Of a stretch of DNA of 64,000 nt, positions 1-7,959 are shown piece after piece. Numbering within the stretch: the first letter of the stretch is position 1; every line of letters begins with the position of its first letter. The notes beneath the pieces were generated by a model. The model saw only the letters and a program-made list of their open reading frames with translations, was not told where the DNA came from and ran no database searches. Position numbers and translations under genes: made by a program. This DNA comes from Candidatus Poribacteria bacterium. GTDB lineage: Bacteria > Poribacteria > WGA-4E > GCA-2687025. The stretch spans positions 52,655-116,654 of the forward strand of contig BPJZ01000011.1 of NCBI GenBank assembly GCA_026004875.1. Direction: 5' to 3'.

Positions 1-2
1 GT

Positions 3-200
3 GTGGACACAACGCTCAGCGGGATGTCACGACGGGAGACGCTTCGGCGGAACCTGGACGCCCTCGCCGCTCCGGTGGACGAGGCGCTCCTTCGGGAGGT
101 CCTTCGAATTTTCGAGCCGGTGCACAACCTGACCTGGCCTAGCGGCAACGAAGAGGCATGGCGCGCTGATCCCGCTGGGCCTCATCGGGGCGAGCGATGA
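3..200 (+). CDS. Aldo/keto reductase, C-terminal end (5' part outside window)
   Basis: Frame 3 is open from the window edge to a TGA at 198-200, giving about 65 residues. They read like the tail of the D-threo-aldose/L-galactose dehydrogenase type of aldo/keto reductase: an SGMSR segment, a helix with LDEALL-like spacing (here VDEALLREVL) and the ending FEPVHNLTWPSG, which in this family closes the barrel near the cofactor pocket. The catalytic Tyr/Lys/His would lie upstream of the window. The stop overlaps the ATG of the next gene (ATGA), so it is probably co-transcribed with holB. The family call rests only on the C-terminus. Confidence 0.6.
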   Translation: MDTTLSGMSRRETLRRNLDALAAPVDEALLREVLRIFEPVHNLTWPSGNEEAWRADPAGPHRGER

Positions 201-1208
201 GCGGGCTGAGCCTTAGGGACGTCATCGGACATCAGACGGCGGTCCAGTTGCTTCAGCGAACGGTCGCCTCAGGGCGGGTTGCGCCGGGTTATCTGTTCTT
301 TGGGCCGCCGCAGGTGGGCAAGCGGACGTTGGCGCTGGCCTTCGCCGCCGCGCTCAACTGCGAGTCCGGCGGTGAGGACGCCTGCGGAGTGTGTCTCTCC
401 TGCCGAAAGGTCGCCGACGGCACCCATCCGGACGTGCGCGTCGTCGAACCGGAGGGGAACACCTTTCGGATTGAGCAGGTTCGGGAGGTCTCCCGACAGA
501 TTGCCCTGACCCCTCTGGAGGGGCGCTACAAGGTCTACCTCCTGCAGAAGGTGGAGACGATGCGCCCTGAAGGGGCAAACGCCCTGCTGAAGACCCTTGA
601 GGAGCCGCCCGGTTCTGGGGTGTTGCTACTAGTCACGACGAACGTTAACGCGATTCTGCCGACCATCCGCTCGCGATGTCAGCCGATCCCGCTGCGACCA
701 CTTCCAGTCAGAGCGCTAGAGGAGGAGCTTTGCAGACGCGGCATCTCGCCGGAGCGTGCCCACCGGATCGCTCTTATGGCGCAAGGGAGAGTCGGCGCGG
801 CTTTTGACCTGTTGGAAAGTGCCTCCGAAGGGGGAGACGGCCCTCAGAGTGCCGGAGCTGCTGCACGGTGTTCGCTCGAGCCTTCTTTTCCGCCTGGCCG
901 AATCTTGGGCGGCGGACCCTGGGCTGTTGGAGCAGCTGTTGAGCTGGTATCGCGATCTGCTCCTGGCCCGTCTTGGAGCCCCTCCGGAGCTGTGGACCTT
1001 TCCGGAGGCGGCGCCAACGCTCCAGGAGCTGGCGCGCGCCGAATCGGCTTCCTCGTTGATTGCAAAGATGCGTGCGCTCATGGAGAGCCGATACCGCCTG
1101 TACCGGAACGCCAACGCGGCGTTGACGATGGAAGCGTTGGCCTTTCGCTTAGCTCAGTGGCCGCTTCAGGAGCGGCCGGAGGCCCTCTCTCGGGAAGGAC
1201 CGCCATAG
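197..1208 (+). CDS. holB: DNA polymerase III delta' subunit (HolB), apparent +1 frameshift
   Basis: Clamp-loader subunit delta' of the replicative polymerase. Frame 2 from ATG 197 shows the P-loop-like GPPQVGKRT (about residues 35-43), a four-cysteine zinc module (C...C-G-V-C-L-S-C), an NALLKTLEEPP stretch and the SRC motif. After about residue 205 that frame loses family character. Frame 3 then carries the C-terminal collar domain (LHGVRSSLLFRLAE ... ALTMEALAFRL) to a TGA-free end at TAG 1206-1208. Removing one G from the G5 run at 830-834 joins the two into 336 residues, normal for HolB. The overlap with the upstream stop is ATGA. Most likely an assembly error; a real disruption of this essential gene is unlikely. 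Confidence 0.85.
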
Positions 1209-1240
1209 GCCTTTGCTGTCAATCTTTTGAGGAGAATCGG

Positions 1241-2830
1241 ATGAAGCCCAAGTTCTACGTCACCACGGCCATCCCTTATGTGAACGCCAAACCTCACCTT
1301 GGCCACTCCTACGAGATGGTCGCTACCGACGTGATCGCCCGTTACAAGCGAATGGCCGGGTTTGACGTGTGGTTTTTGACCGGCGCGGACATGAACTCAC
1401 TGAACACCGAGCGAAAGGCCCGCGAGCTAGGCCGGGACGTGCGGGAGTACGTCGAGGAGATGGCCGACGCGATGGTTCAGACGTGGAAGGCCTTGCGCAT
1501 CTCCAACGACGACTTTATCCGAACGACCGAGCCGCGGCACCGTCGGGCTGCCCAGGAGTGCTTCCGTCGGGCCTACGAAAACGGCGACATCTACGAGGCC
1601 ACCTACGAGGGATTCTACTGCTACTCCTGCGAGGCTTACTACGACCCGGACGACCTTTTAGAGGGGAATCGCTGTCCGGTGCACCAGTCCCCTTGTGAAT
1701 GGCTTGCGGAGCGGAACTACTTCTTTCGGCTCTCTAGGTATGAGGCGGCCCTCCGCAAACACATTGAGGAGCACCCAGAGTTCATCTACCCCGAATCGCG
1801 CCGGAACGAGGTGCTAGCCTTTTTGGATCGGGGACTGAAGGACTTTAGCGTCTCGCGGCGCTCCGCCCGATGGGGTATCCCCACCCCGACCGATCCCAAT
1901 CAGGTGATCTACGTCTGGTTCGATGCTCTGGTTAACTATTTGACCGGTGCGGGCTTTCCGGATCATCCGGAGGCCTTTCAGAAGTGGTGGCCCTGTGACG
2001 TGCACGTCATCGGGAAGGACATCTGGCGGTTTCACTGCATCTACTGGCCGGCGATGCTGATGAGCGCCGGAATCGAGCTTCCCAAAAAGGTCGCCATCCA
2101 CGGGTTTGTCACCTTGGGTGGCGAGAAGATGAGCAAATCTCGGGGGATCTATGTGGACCCGGTGGCCGCCGTGCGGGAGTACGGAGCCGACGCCATTCGG
2201 TACTATCTGGTTCGGGAGGTGCCTTTTGAGACGGACGGCGATTTTACCTGGGAGGCCTTTGTAGCCCGCTATAACGCCGATCTGGCTAACGACCTGGGGA
2301 ACCTGCTCAACCGGACGCTGAACCTAGTCCGCCGCCACTTTGGGGGGAAGACACCCCCGATCGGCGAGCCGACGGCGGAGGATGTTGCACTGGCCAAGGC
2401 GGTCCTCCGGGCCCGGGAGGAGTACTGCCGCCTGATGGAGGGCTTCTCCCTTCATCTAGCGACGGATCAGGCGATGGGGATTGTCCGTGAGGCGAACCGG
2501 TACCTGGCCGATACGGAGCCATGGAGACTCCTGCGGGACGAGCGCCGTGACCGGGCCGGGACGGTGTTGTATCACGCGATGGAGGCGCTTCGTTGGGCGG
2601 CTACGCTGCTGACCCCCGTTATGCCGGACGCCTGCCAACAGATTCGGGCACAGCTAGGCATCCCCGAGGAGACCCCCGATCTGACCCGTCTGGAATGGGG
2701 GTGGGCTCCGTCCCGGGAATCCGATCGGGGAGGTACGCCCCCTCTTCCCGCGCCTGCAGGTTCAGGAGGAGCCGCAGGCCGCAGATTCTTCTGCCCCCAC
2801 AAAGAAAGAGAAGACCGCCGTGAGCGCTGA
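1241..2830 (+). CDS. metG: Methionyl-tRNA synthetase, catalytic and anticodon domains (C-terminus frameshifted)
   Basis: Charges tRNA-Met with methionine in the cytoplasm. ATG 1241 follows AGGAG and opens with VTTAIPYVNAKPHLGH, the class I HIGH box at residues 19-22. A knuckle-type zinc site (CYSC ... CPVHQSPC) lies near residues 127-150, KMSKS near residue 298, and an alpha-helical anticodon domain follows. The normally conserved DEHG/DEN motif reads ADMNSLN at about 49-55, which is odd. After about residue 485 (LEWG) this frame turns into nonsense that ends at 2830. Deleting one G from the G5 run at 2697-2701 continues into the EMAP-type domain at 2820-3167, giving a 641-residue MetRS of usual length. 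The gene is best treated as 1241-3167. Confidence 0.93.
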   Translation: MKPKFYVTTAIPYVNAKPHLGHSYEMVATDVIARYKRMAGFDVWFLTGADMNSLNTERKARELGRDVREYVEEMADAMVQTWKALRISNDDFIRTTEPRHRRAAQECFRRAYENGDIYEATYEGFYCYSCEAYYDPDDLLEGNRCPVHQSPCEWLAERNYFFRLSRYEAALRKHIEEHPEFIYPESRRNEVLAFLDRGLKDFSVSRRSARWGIPTPTDPNQVIYVWFDALVNYLTGAGFPDHPEAFQKWWPCDVHVIGKDIWRFHCIYWPAMLMSAGIELPKKVAIHGFVTLGGEKMSKSRGIYVDPVAAVREYGADAIRYYLVREVPFETDGDFTWEAFVARYNADLANDLGNLLNRTLNLVRRHFGGKTPPIGEPTAEDVALAKAVLRAREEYCRLMEGFSLHLATDQAMGIVREANRYLADTEPWRLLRDERRDRAGTVLYHAMEALRWAATLLTPVMPDACQQIRAQLGIPEETPDLTRLEWGWAPSRESDRGGTPPLPAPAGSGGAAGRRFFCPHKEREDRRER

Positions 2831-3167
2831 GGCCCCCTCTTCGGAGTGGATCACCTACGAGGAGTTCAGCCGGGTGGACCTCCGGGTCGCCGAAGTGGTC
2901 GCCGCCGAACGGATTCCCAATGCCGATCGGCTCCTGAAGCTGACCGTCCGAGTCGGAGAAGAGGAACGGACCATCGTTGCTGGAATCGCCCAGCATTACG
3001 CTCCTGAGCAGATGGTCGGGAAACGGATCATCATCGTCGCCAACCTCAAGCCTCGGAAGGTCTTTGGGGTCGAGTCGCAGGGGATGCTGTTGGCCGCTCA
3101 AGAAGGGGAGCGGCTGGCCCTGGTGGAGCTCCCCGAGCCGATCGCCAGCGGAGCGAAGGTCTCATGA
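2820..3167 (+). CDS. metG: tRNA-binding (EMAP/Trbp111-like) domain, in fact the MetRS C-terminus
   Basis: About 110 residues with the OB-fold signature of the MetRS C-terminal tRNA-binding and dimerisation domain: EEFSRVDLRVAEVV, ADRLLKLTVRVG, IVAGIAQHY, VANLKPRKVFGVESQGM. The same frame is open upstream and reads GLRPGNPIGEVRPLFPRLQ, the standard MetRS linker, so this is not a free Trbp111/CsaA gene. Position 2820 is a chance GTG inside metG. The only barrier to the upstream part is one extra base in the G run at 2697-2701. The last bases overlap the tatD start (ATGA at 3164-3167). Confidence 0.9.
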   Translation: MSAEAPSSEWITYEEFSRVDLRVAEVVAAERIPNADRLLKLTVRVGEEERTIVAGIAQHYAPEQMVGKRIIIVANLKPRKVFGVESQGMLLAAQEGERLALVELPEPIASGAKVS

Positions 3168-3991
3168 GCCGTCCGGTGCTGGTCGACACCCACGCTCACC
3201 TGATGCTGGATCGCTTCGATCCCGACCGGGAAGCGGTGCTCCGTCGGGCTCAAGAGGCGGGAGTGGCCGCCGTCGTGAACATCGGGTTCGATCTGGAGAC
3301 CGCCGAAGGGGCCATTCGGCTGGCCGAAGTCTATCCTTCTTGCTGGGCGACGGTGGGGCTTCACCCTCACGAGGCTGAGCGGTGGGGTCCGGCTCTGGCC
3401 GAGCGACTACGGAAGCTGGCCGAACATCCCAAGGCGATCGCTATCGGGGAAGCGGGGTTGGACTACTATCGGAACCGTTCCCCTCGTGAACGGCAAGTGG
3501 AGGCCTTGATCGGTCAGATCCAGCTGGCGCGGGAGCTGAGCCTGCCTCTTGTCGTTCACAACCGCGAGGCCACCGAAGACCTGTTGAATCTGATCGAAGC
3601 CTATGCGGACGGAGTTCCGGTGCTGCTTCACTGCTTCAGCGACGACCGGTCGGCGATGGAACGAGCCGCGGCGCTGGGCTGCTTCTTTGGTCTAGGGGGG
3701 CCGGTTACCTACCCCCGCTCGGAGGCGCTCCGCGAGGCGGTCGCGGCGATGCCTGCAGATCGGATCCTTCTGGAGACTGACGCCCCCTGGCTGCCACCCC
3801 AACCGGTTCGGGGGAAGCGGAACGAACCGGCCTATGTTCGCTTCACGGCAGAGGTGGTCGCTCAGGTCCGAAGGGAGCCGGTCGCGGTCCTTGCCCGCCG
3901 GAGCACCCAGAACGCCGAGCGGTTCTTTGGTCGCCGGCTAATTCCCCCAGATCACAGCGAGGACGGATCATGGAACGCGGGTTCTTCATGA
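3164..3991 (+). CDS. tatD: TatD-family metal-dependent DNase/hydrolase
   Basis: A 275-residue TIM-barrel amidohydrolase of the TatD/YcfH family, which acts as a 3'-5' exonuclease or quality-control nuclease. Visible metal ligands: DTHAH at residues 8-12, GEAGLDYY, VHNREA, LHCFSD and LETDAPWL. The start overlaps the metG stop by ATGA, and the 3' end overlaps the next gene by 22 bases. The tail (NAGSS) is variable in the family. metG followed by tatD (ycfH) is a common bacterial arrangement, which supports both calls. Assignment to TatD versus another YcfH paralogue cannot be made from sequence alone. Confidence 0.93.
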   Translation: MSRPVLVDTHAHLMLDRFDPDREAVLRRAQEAGVAAVVNIGFDLETAEGAIRLAEVYPSCWATVGLHPHEAERWGPALAERLRKLAEHPKAIAIGEAGLDYYRNRSPRERQVEALIGQIQLARELSLPLVVHNREATEDLLNLIEAYADGVPVLLHCFSDDRSAMERAAALGCFFGLGGPVTYPRSEALREAVAAMPADRILLETDAPWLPPQPVRGKRNEPAYVRFTAEVVAQVRREPVAVLARRSTQNAERFFGRRLIPPDHSEDGSWNAGSS

Positions 3992-4497
3992 TCGGCGTCG
4001 TAGAGCCGAGAAACACGTTGAACATCGGCACGCTGATCCGCTCGGCGTACGCTTTTGGTGCCACGGCGGTTTTTGGAATTGGGGCGCGCTTTCCGCTGGA
4101 AAACGAGGCTGCCCACCGTTTTGATCGGCACGTGCCCGTCTTTTACTTTGACGACGCGGAGCACTTTCAGCGTTCGGTTCCAGAGAACGCCGAGTTGGTC
4201 CTGATCGAGATGCACGAGAGGGCTCACCCGCTCCAGAACTTCGTCCATCCAGAGCGGGCGATCTATCTGCTCGGCTCGGAGTATGTGGGCATCCCGCCGG
4301 AGTACTTTACCTTGCGGCCGCGGGTTCATCTGGTTCAGATTCCGACCCGGGTTCCGGTCTCGTTGAACGTAGCGATCGCCGGTTCGATTGTGATGGCCGA
4401 TCGGGTGATGAAGGAGGAGGCTAAACGAGCGCGGCGGGTCTTTCACCAACACGGCTTTAAGCGGCCTAAGCACCGCGAGGCCGAGGGTTCCGTTTAG
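3970..4497 (+). CDS. SpoU/TrmH-family RNA 2'-O-ribose methyltransferase
   Basis: A 175-residue protein with the alpha/beta-knot SpoU fold and no N-terminal substrate-binding extension. Motif 1 is VVEPRNTLNIGTLIRSA, motif 2 is IYLLGSEYVGIPPE and motif 3 is VQIPTRVPVSLNVAIAGSI, which match the SAM-binding knot. The small size resembles TrmL or other minimal SpoU enzymes, but the RNA target cannot be told. It starts 22 bases inside tatD, so it is translationally linked. Its TAG (4495-4497) overlaps the stop of the opposing receiver-pentapeptide gene, making a tail-to-tail overlap of four bases. Confidence 0.85.
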   Translation: MERGFFMIGVVEPRNTLNIGTLIRSAYAFGATAVFGIGARFPLENEAAHRFDRHVPVFYFDDAEHFQRSVPENAELVLIEMHERAHPLQNFVHPERAIYLLGSEYVGIPPEYFTLRPRVHLVQIPTRVPVSLNVAIAGSIVMADRVMKEEAKRARRVFHQHGFKRPKHREAEGSV

Positions 4498-5360
4498 CCC
4501 TCGCGGATCATCCCCTGTTCGTGGGGGTCGAGCCCTTCGGGCAGGCGGGTTTCGTCGTTGTAACGGGCTCCCTTGAGGAGAGCGTTGTCCAGTCGGGCTT
4601 GGGAGAGATCGGCCCCTTGAAGCTGGGCGTCCGTCAGGTGGGCGCCGCTGAGGTTTACGTTCTCCAGCACGCTCCAGCGGAGCGCCGCGCGGGAGAGGTT
4701 CGCCCCGACCAAGGAGGTTTCGGAGAGCTTAGCCCACTGGAGATCGGCCCGCTCCAGGTTGGCCCCTTCGAGGTTAGAGGCTTCGATCACGGCTTGGCGC
4801 AGGTTGGCCTGGCGCAGGATGCAGTGGGAGAAGTCCACATCTTTCAGGTAGGCCCGCTCCAGAGGAATCGCGCTTAGGTCCCAGTGGGAGAGGTTCACCC
4901 CCTGAAGGGTGACCTGTCGCCGGGAGACCATCTCAACGGCTTCGCCCACCTGGACGAAGCGCTCGTTGATCACTCGCTGCCGCTCGATGGAGAACCGGAT
5001 CGCGTGTGCCAGCAGCCGGTCGTTGACGTAGTCTTTCAGCAGGTAGTCCTGCGCCCCCATCTCCATCATCTCGGCGAGGACCCGTTCGTCCCGGAGCCCG
5101 GTCAGAACGACGACCGGCGTCTTCGGCGAGACGGCCCGGATCCCCCGGATCGTCTCCTCCTGCTCAGCGTCAGGAAGCATCAGGTCCAGCAGGACAACGT
5201 CGAACCTGCCGGTCCGAAGCTGCTCCTGCGCGTCGGCCAGACGGGTGACGTGGACAACCTCAAACTCCATCTCCGGAATCTCGTCTAGCCAGGTCTGGAT
5301 CAGCCGGGCGTCGCTGATCATGTCCTCCACAAGCAACAGGCGAACTTGATCTTTTGGCAT
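4494..5360 (-). CDS. Response-regulator receiver domain fused to pentapeptide repeats
   Basis: 288 residues from the ATG at 5360, chosen because the receiver domain begins there (RLLLVED); longer upstream reading is not receiver-like. Residues 5-125 form a CheY-like receiver with acidic pocket E12/D13, phospho-acceptor D59 (VVLLDLMLPD), T87 and K109 (YLLKD). After a helical linker (REC output helix, about 120-147), residues 150-275 are pentapeptide repeats of the A(D/N)LxX type, such as GANLERADLQWAKL. This folds as a right-handed quadrilateral beta-helix, so the output is probably protein-protein contact rather than DNA binding. It is the last gene of the leftward operon, 26 bases after the isochorismatase-like gene. 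No cognate histidine kinase is in the window. Confidence 0.85.
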   Translation of the reverse strand: MPKDQVRLLLVEDMISDARLIQTWLDEIPEMEFEVVHVTRLADAQEQLRTGRFDVVLLDLMLPDAEQEETIRGIRAVSPKTPVVVLTGLRDERVLAEMMEMGAQDYLLKDYVNDRLLAHAIRFSIERQRVINERFVQVGEAVEMVSRRQVTLQGVNLSHWDLSAIPLERAYLKDVDFSHCILRQANLRQAVIEASNLEGANLERADLQWAKLSETSLVGANLSRAALRWSVLENVNLSGAHLTDAQLQGADLSQARLDNALLKGARYNDETRLPEGLDPHEQGMIREG

Positions 5361-5386
5361 CGGTTCCAAGCAGTTCCTTCTGGTTG

Positions 5387-6172
5387 TCAGGATCCCTTGA
5401 GTCCGTCGGTCAACAGCTGGCCACTGTCCACCGTCGGGCACCAGTACTGTTCGATGTGCTGGATCACCAACTCGGTTCCGGTCTCGTGAGCCACATACGG
5501 GGGACGCTGAGGATTATACATTGCATCGGTCAGATCGCGCACGAGGACGCAACGGATTCCCCATCGGCTCATCTGACGGATCGCAAACGAGCGGCCGAGG
5601 ACGCACATGTTGGTGTGCACCCCCATGATCAGCATGTTCTTGATTCCCAACTGTTGGAAGAGCGCGTAGATCTCCTCCCCACGGTCGGAGAGGGCGTCGG
5701 GATCGGCGATCTCGATCCCCGGGTGCTGGCGAGTCCAGGCTCGCCGGGGCTCCTCGCCGGTGTCGCAGCCGCCGTCGGAGTCGTCAATCGGCAGCGGGGG
5801 CTCCTGAATCGTTCGGGGCTCCGGCAGCGGGACCTTGGGCGCTAGCTGAGCCCGCAGCCGGTACGGAGTGCCTTCGTAGACCTCCATCGTGTCCGAAGGA
5901 GCGTGGACGATCTGAACCCCCCGTTTTCGAAGCGTCTGGACGACTGCGTTCATCCGGGGGATCATCGCCTCCAGCCGGCGCACCGCTCCGGAGCAGTAGT
6001 GGCTGTCCCAGACGTCGCAAAGCAGCAGGGCCGTCTCGGAGGTGGGCCACTCGACCTGGAAGGTCACGGGGACCCACTCGTCGCTCCCAGAGAACGGCCG
6101 CGTTCGGGTTCGAAGCTGCAGACGGAGCACCTCTTCGGTCGGCGCGCGCAGCGGCGGCTGTTGTGGGTTCAT
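5387..6172 (-). CDS. Isochorismatase-like cysteine hydrolase
   Basis: 261 residues from ATG 6172, whose ATGA overlaps the gcvPA stop. The isochorismatase fold is recognised by LLLCDVWDSHYC (catalytic Asp), a central HAPSDTMEVY region and GVHTNMCVLGRSF, which carries the nucleophile Cys. It is longer than typical 180-200-residue members because of an insert around residues 100-160 that is rich in Pro and acidic residues. The substrate is unknown; the family includes nicotinamidases and carbamoyl hydrolases. Its coupling to glycine-cleavage genes could suggest an amide or formamide role, but that is only inference. Confidence 0.8.
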   Translation of the reverse strand: MNPQQPPLRAPTEEVLRLQLRTRTRPFSGSDEWVPVTFQVEWPTSETALLLCDVWDSHYCSGAVRRLEAMIPRMNAVVQTLRKRGVQIVHAPSDTMEVYEGTPYRLRAQLAPKVPLPEPRTIQEPPLPIDDSDGGCDTGEEPRRAWTRQHPGIEIADPDALSDRGEEIYALFQQLGIKNMLIMGVHTNMCVLGRSFAIRQMSRWGIRCVLVRDLTDAMYNPQRPPYVAHETGTELVIQHIEQYWCPTVDSGQLLTDGLKGS

Positions 6173-7533
6173 CGGTTTCCCTCCCGCGTGGCGGCCTCGC
6201 CGATCAGTTCGGCCAATCGGTCGATCTCCTCTCGCGTGCGTCGCTCGGTGACGCAAAGGAGGAGACCCTCGGGCAGTTCCGGCTCCCACCGCCTGAGCGG
6301 CAGGCCGGCGAGGACCTGATGCTTCAGGGCGTACTCGATCAGCCGCTCCGGCGCAACGGAGCATTTAAGGACGAACTCGTTAAAGAAAGGCGCTGAGAAC
6401 CGAAGGGAGAATCCTGGCAGCGCGCCGAGCCGCTCCGCCGCATAGTGGGCCTTTTGGAGGTTTAAGGTCGCCACTTCGCGGAGCCCCTCCTTTCCGAGCG
6501 CGGCCAGATAGACGCACGCCGCCAAAGCGTTCAGCGATTGGTTGGTACAGATGTTCGAGGTGGCCTTCTCTCGGCGAATGTCTTGCTCTCGCGCCCGAAG
6601 GGTCATCACAAAGGCGCGACGGCCTGCCCGATCGCGCGTCTCCCCGACCACCCGACCGGGCATCCGCCGCATCAACGCTTCGGTCACCGCAAAGAATCCC
6701 AGATAGGGGCCGCCAAAGGCGATCGGGTTCCCCAACGGCTGCCCCTCCCCCACGACGATGTCGGCGCCGTATTGGCCGGGCGGCTTGAGGACGCCCAGCG
6801 CGATCGGGTTCGTACAGACGACCAGCAGCGCGCCAGCCCGCTTGGTCCTCTCTGCGATGGCGGCCATCGGCTCTAGACAGCCAAAGAAGTTCGGATACTG
6901 AACCAGCACCGCTGCCGTCCGGTCGGAGAGTTGGGCCTCCAGGGCCTCCAGATCCACCGTGCCGGTTTTTGCTTCAAAAGGAACCGTTCGGATCGGTGTC
7001 TTGCGCGGCGTCAGGTAGGTTCGGACCGTCGTCCGGTACTCCGGGTGGATCGAGCGGAGAAGGAGGATCTCCTCTCGGTTCCGGGCGGCGTTCAACGCCA
7101 ACAGTGCCGCCTCAGCTAGCGCCGAGGCCCCGTCATACATGGAAGCGTTGGCCACCGGCATACCGGTCAGCTCGCAGATCAAAGATTGATACTCAAAGAT
7201 CGCTTGGAGGGTTCCTTGACTGACCTCCGGCTGGTAAGGGGTGTAGGCTGTCGCAAACTCCCCTCGACTGACCAAGGCCTCGACGACCGCCGGGATGTAA
7301 TGATCGTACGCCCCAGCGCCCAAAAAGCAGACATACCGATCCAACGTTTCGTTCTTTTCGGCCAGAGCGGTCAGGTGGCGGACGACCTCTAGCTCGCTGA
7401 GCCCTTGAGGAAGGTTCCAGTGCGTTCGGCGGAGCGCCGCTGGGATGTCGGCAAACAGCTCCTCGATCGAGGAGACGCCGATAGCCTGCAGCATCTCTCG
7501 GCGTTCAGCCTCTGTGTGAGGAACGTAGCTCAC
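6169..7533 (-). CDS. gcvPA: Glycine dehydrogenase (decarboxylating) subunit 1, P-protein alpha
   Basis: 454 residues, full length for the N-terminal half of a split P-protein. It starts SYVPHTEAERREMLQAIG and carries FLGAGAYDHYIPAVV, TAYTPYQPEVSQGTLQ, GMPVANASMYDGA and FGGPYLGFFAV, all characteristic of GcvPA. With GcvPB it decarboxylates glycine using PLP and passes the aminomethyl group to GcvH. The PLP lysine lies in the beta subunit, and no gcvPB is present in this window, which is unusual since it normally follows directly. It starts 2 bases after gcvH and ends in an ATGA overlap with the isochorismatase-like gene. Confidence 0.95.
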   Translation of the reverse strand: MSYVPHTEAERREMLQAIGVSSIEELFADIPAALRRTHWNLPQGLSELEVVRHLTALAEKNETLDRYVCFLGAGAYDHYIPAVVEALVSRGEFATAYTPYQPEVSQGTLQAIFEYQSLICELTGMPVANASMYDGASALAEAALLALNAARNREEILLLRSIHPEYRTTVRTYLTPRKTPIRTVPFEAKTGTVDLEALEAQLSDRTAAVLVQYPNFFGCLEPMAAIAERTKRAGALLVVCTNPIALGVLKPPGQYGADIVVGEGQPLGNPIAFGGPYLGFFAVTEALMRRMPGRVVGETRDRAGRRAFVMTLRAREQDIRREKATSNICTNQSLNALAACVYLAALGKEGLREVATLNLQKAHYAAERLGALPGFSLRFSAPFFNEFVLKCSVAPERLIEYALKHQVLAGLPLRRWEPELPEGLLLCVTERRTREEIDRLAELIGEAATREGNR

Positions 7534-7535
7534 TC

Positions 7536-7931
7536 TTAGCCCTCCTCAACGCTTCGCCGATAGGTCTCCGCGTCGGCCAGGCGCTCCCACTCTTCCGGGT
7601 TGGAGACTCGAATTCGGACCATCCATCCCTGACCGTACGGGTCTTCGTTGACCCATTCGGGGTGCTCTTCAAGGGCCGTGTTCACCTCAACCACTTCGCC
7701 GCTTAGCGGGGCGTATAAGTCGAAGGCCGACTTGACCGATTCGATCACCCCAAACTCCTGTTCGGCCTGAAGCTGCTCGCCCACCTCCGGCAGCTCCACG
7801 TAGACCACATCGCCGATCTCGTGCTGAGCGTAGTCGCTGATTCCGATCGTAGCGATCTGGCCTTCCAGGCGCGCCCATTCGTGCGTTTCCGGAAGAAAGC
7901 GACAGTCTTCTGGAAATTTTAGCGCGGCCAC
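7536..7931 (-). CDS. gcvH: Glycine cleavage system H protein
   Basis: 131-residue lipoyl carrier protein that shuttles the aminomethyl intermediate between P, T and L proteins. The lipoyl domain shows THEWARLEGQIATIGISDYAQ, GDVVYVELPEVG and the lipoylation site ESVKS with Lys67, followed by YAPLSGEVVEVN. Length and order match the family. It starts 28 bases after the K+-channel gene, with AGGAGG just upstream of the ATG, and runs directly into gcvPA. Confidence 0.97.
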   Translation of the reverse strand: MAALKFPEDCRFLPETHEWARLEGQIATIGISDYAQHEIGDVVYVELPEVGEQLQAEQEFGVIESVKSAFDLYAPLSGEVVEVNTALEEHPEWVNEDPYGQGWMVRIRVSNPEEWERLADAETYRRSVEEG

Positions 7932-7959
7932 TCGGTACCTCCTTTGCGCATGCGCTTTT

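Noticed and set aside
197..2830. A single reading frame joining HolB to MetRS as a fusion protein
   Set aside because: The middle part (about 840-1240) is not family-like, while another frame carries the HolB C-terminus; metG has its own ATG and ribosome site at 1241.
2820..3167. Stand-alone Trbp111/CsaA tRNA-binding protein
   Set aside because: The same frame continues upstream as MetRS linker sequence, separated only by an extra G in a G5 run.
4521..5288. Plus-strand frames opposite the pentapeptide repeats
   Set aside because: Repeats in the real gene create an apparent repeat protein on the other strand; the receiver motifs fix the coding strand.
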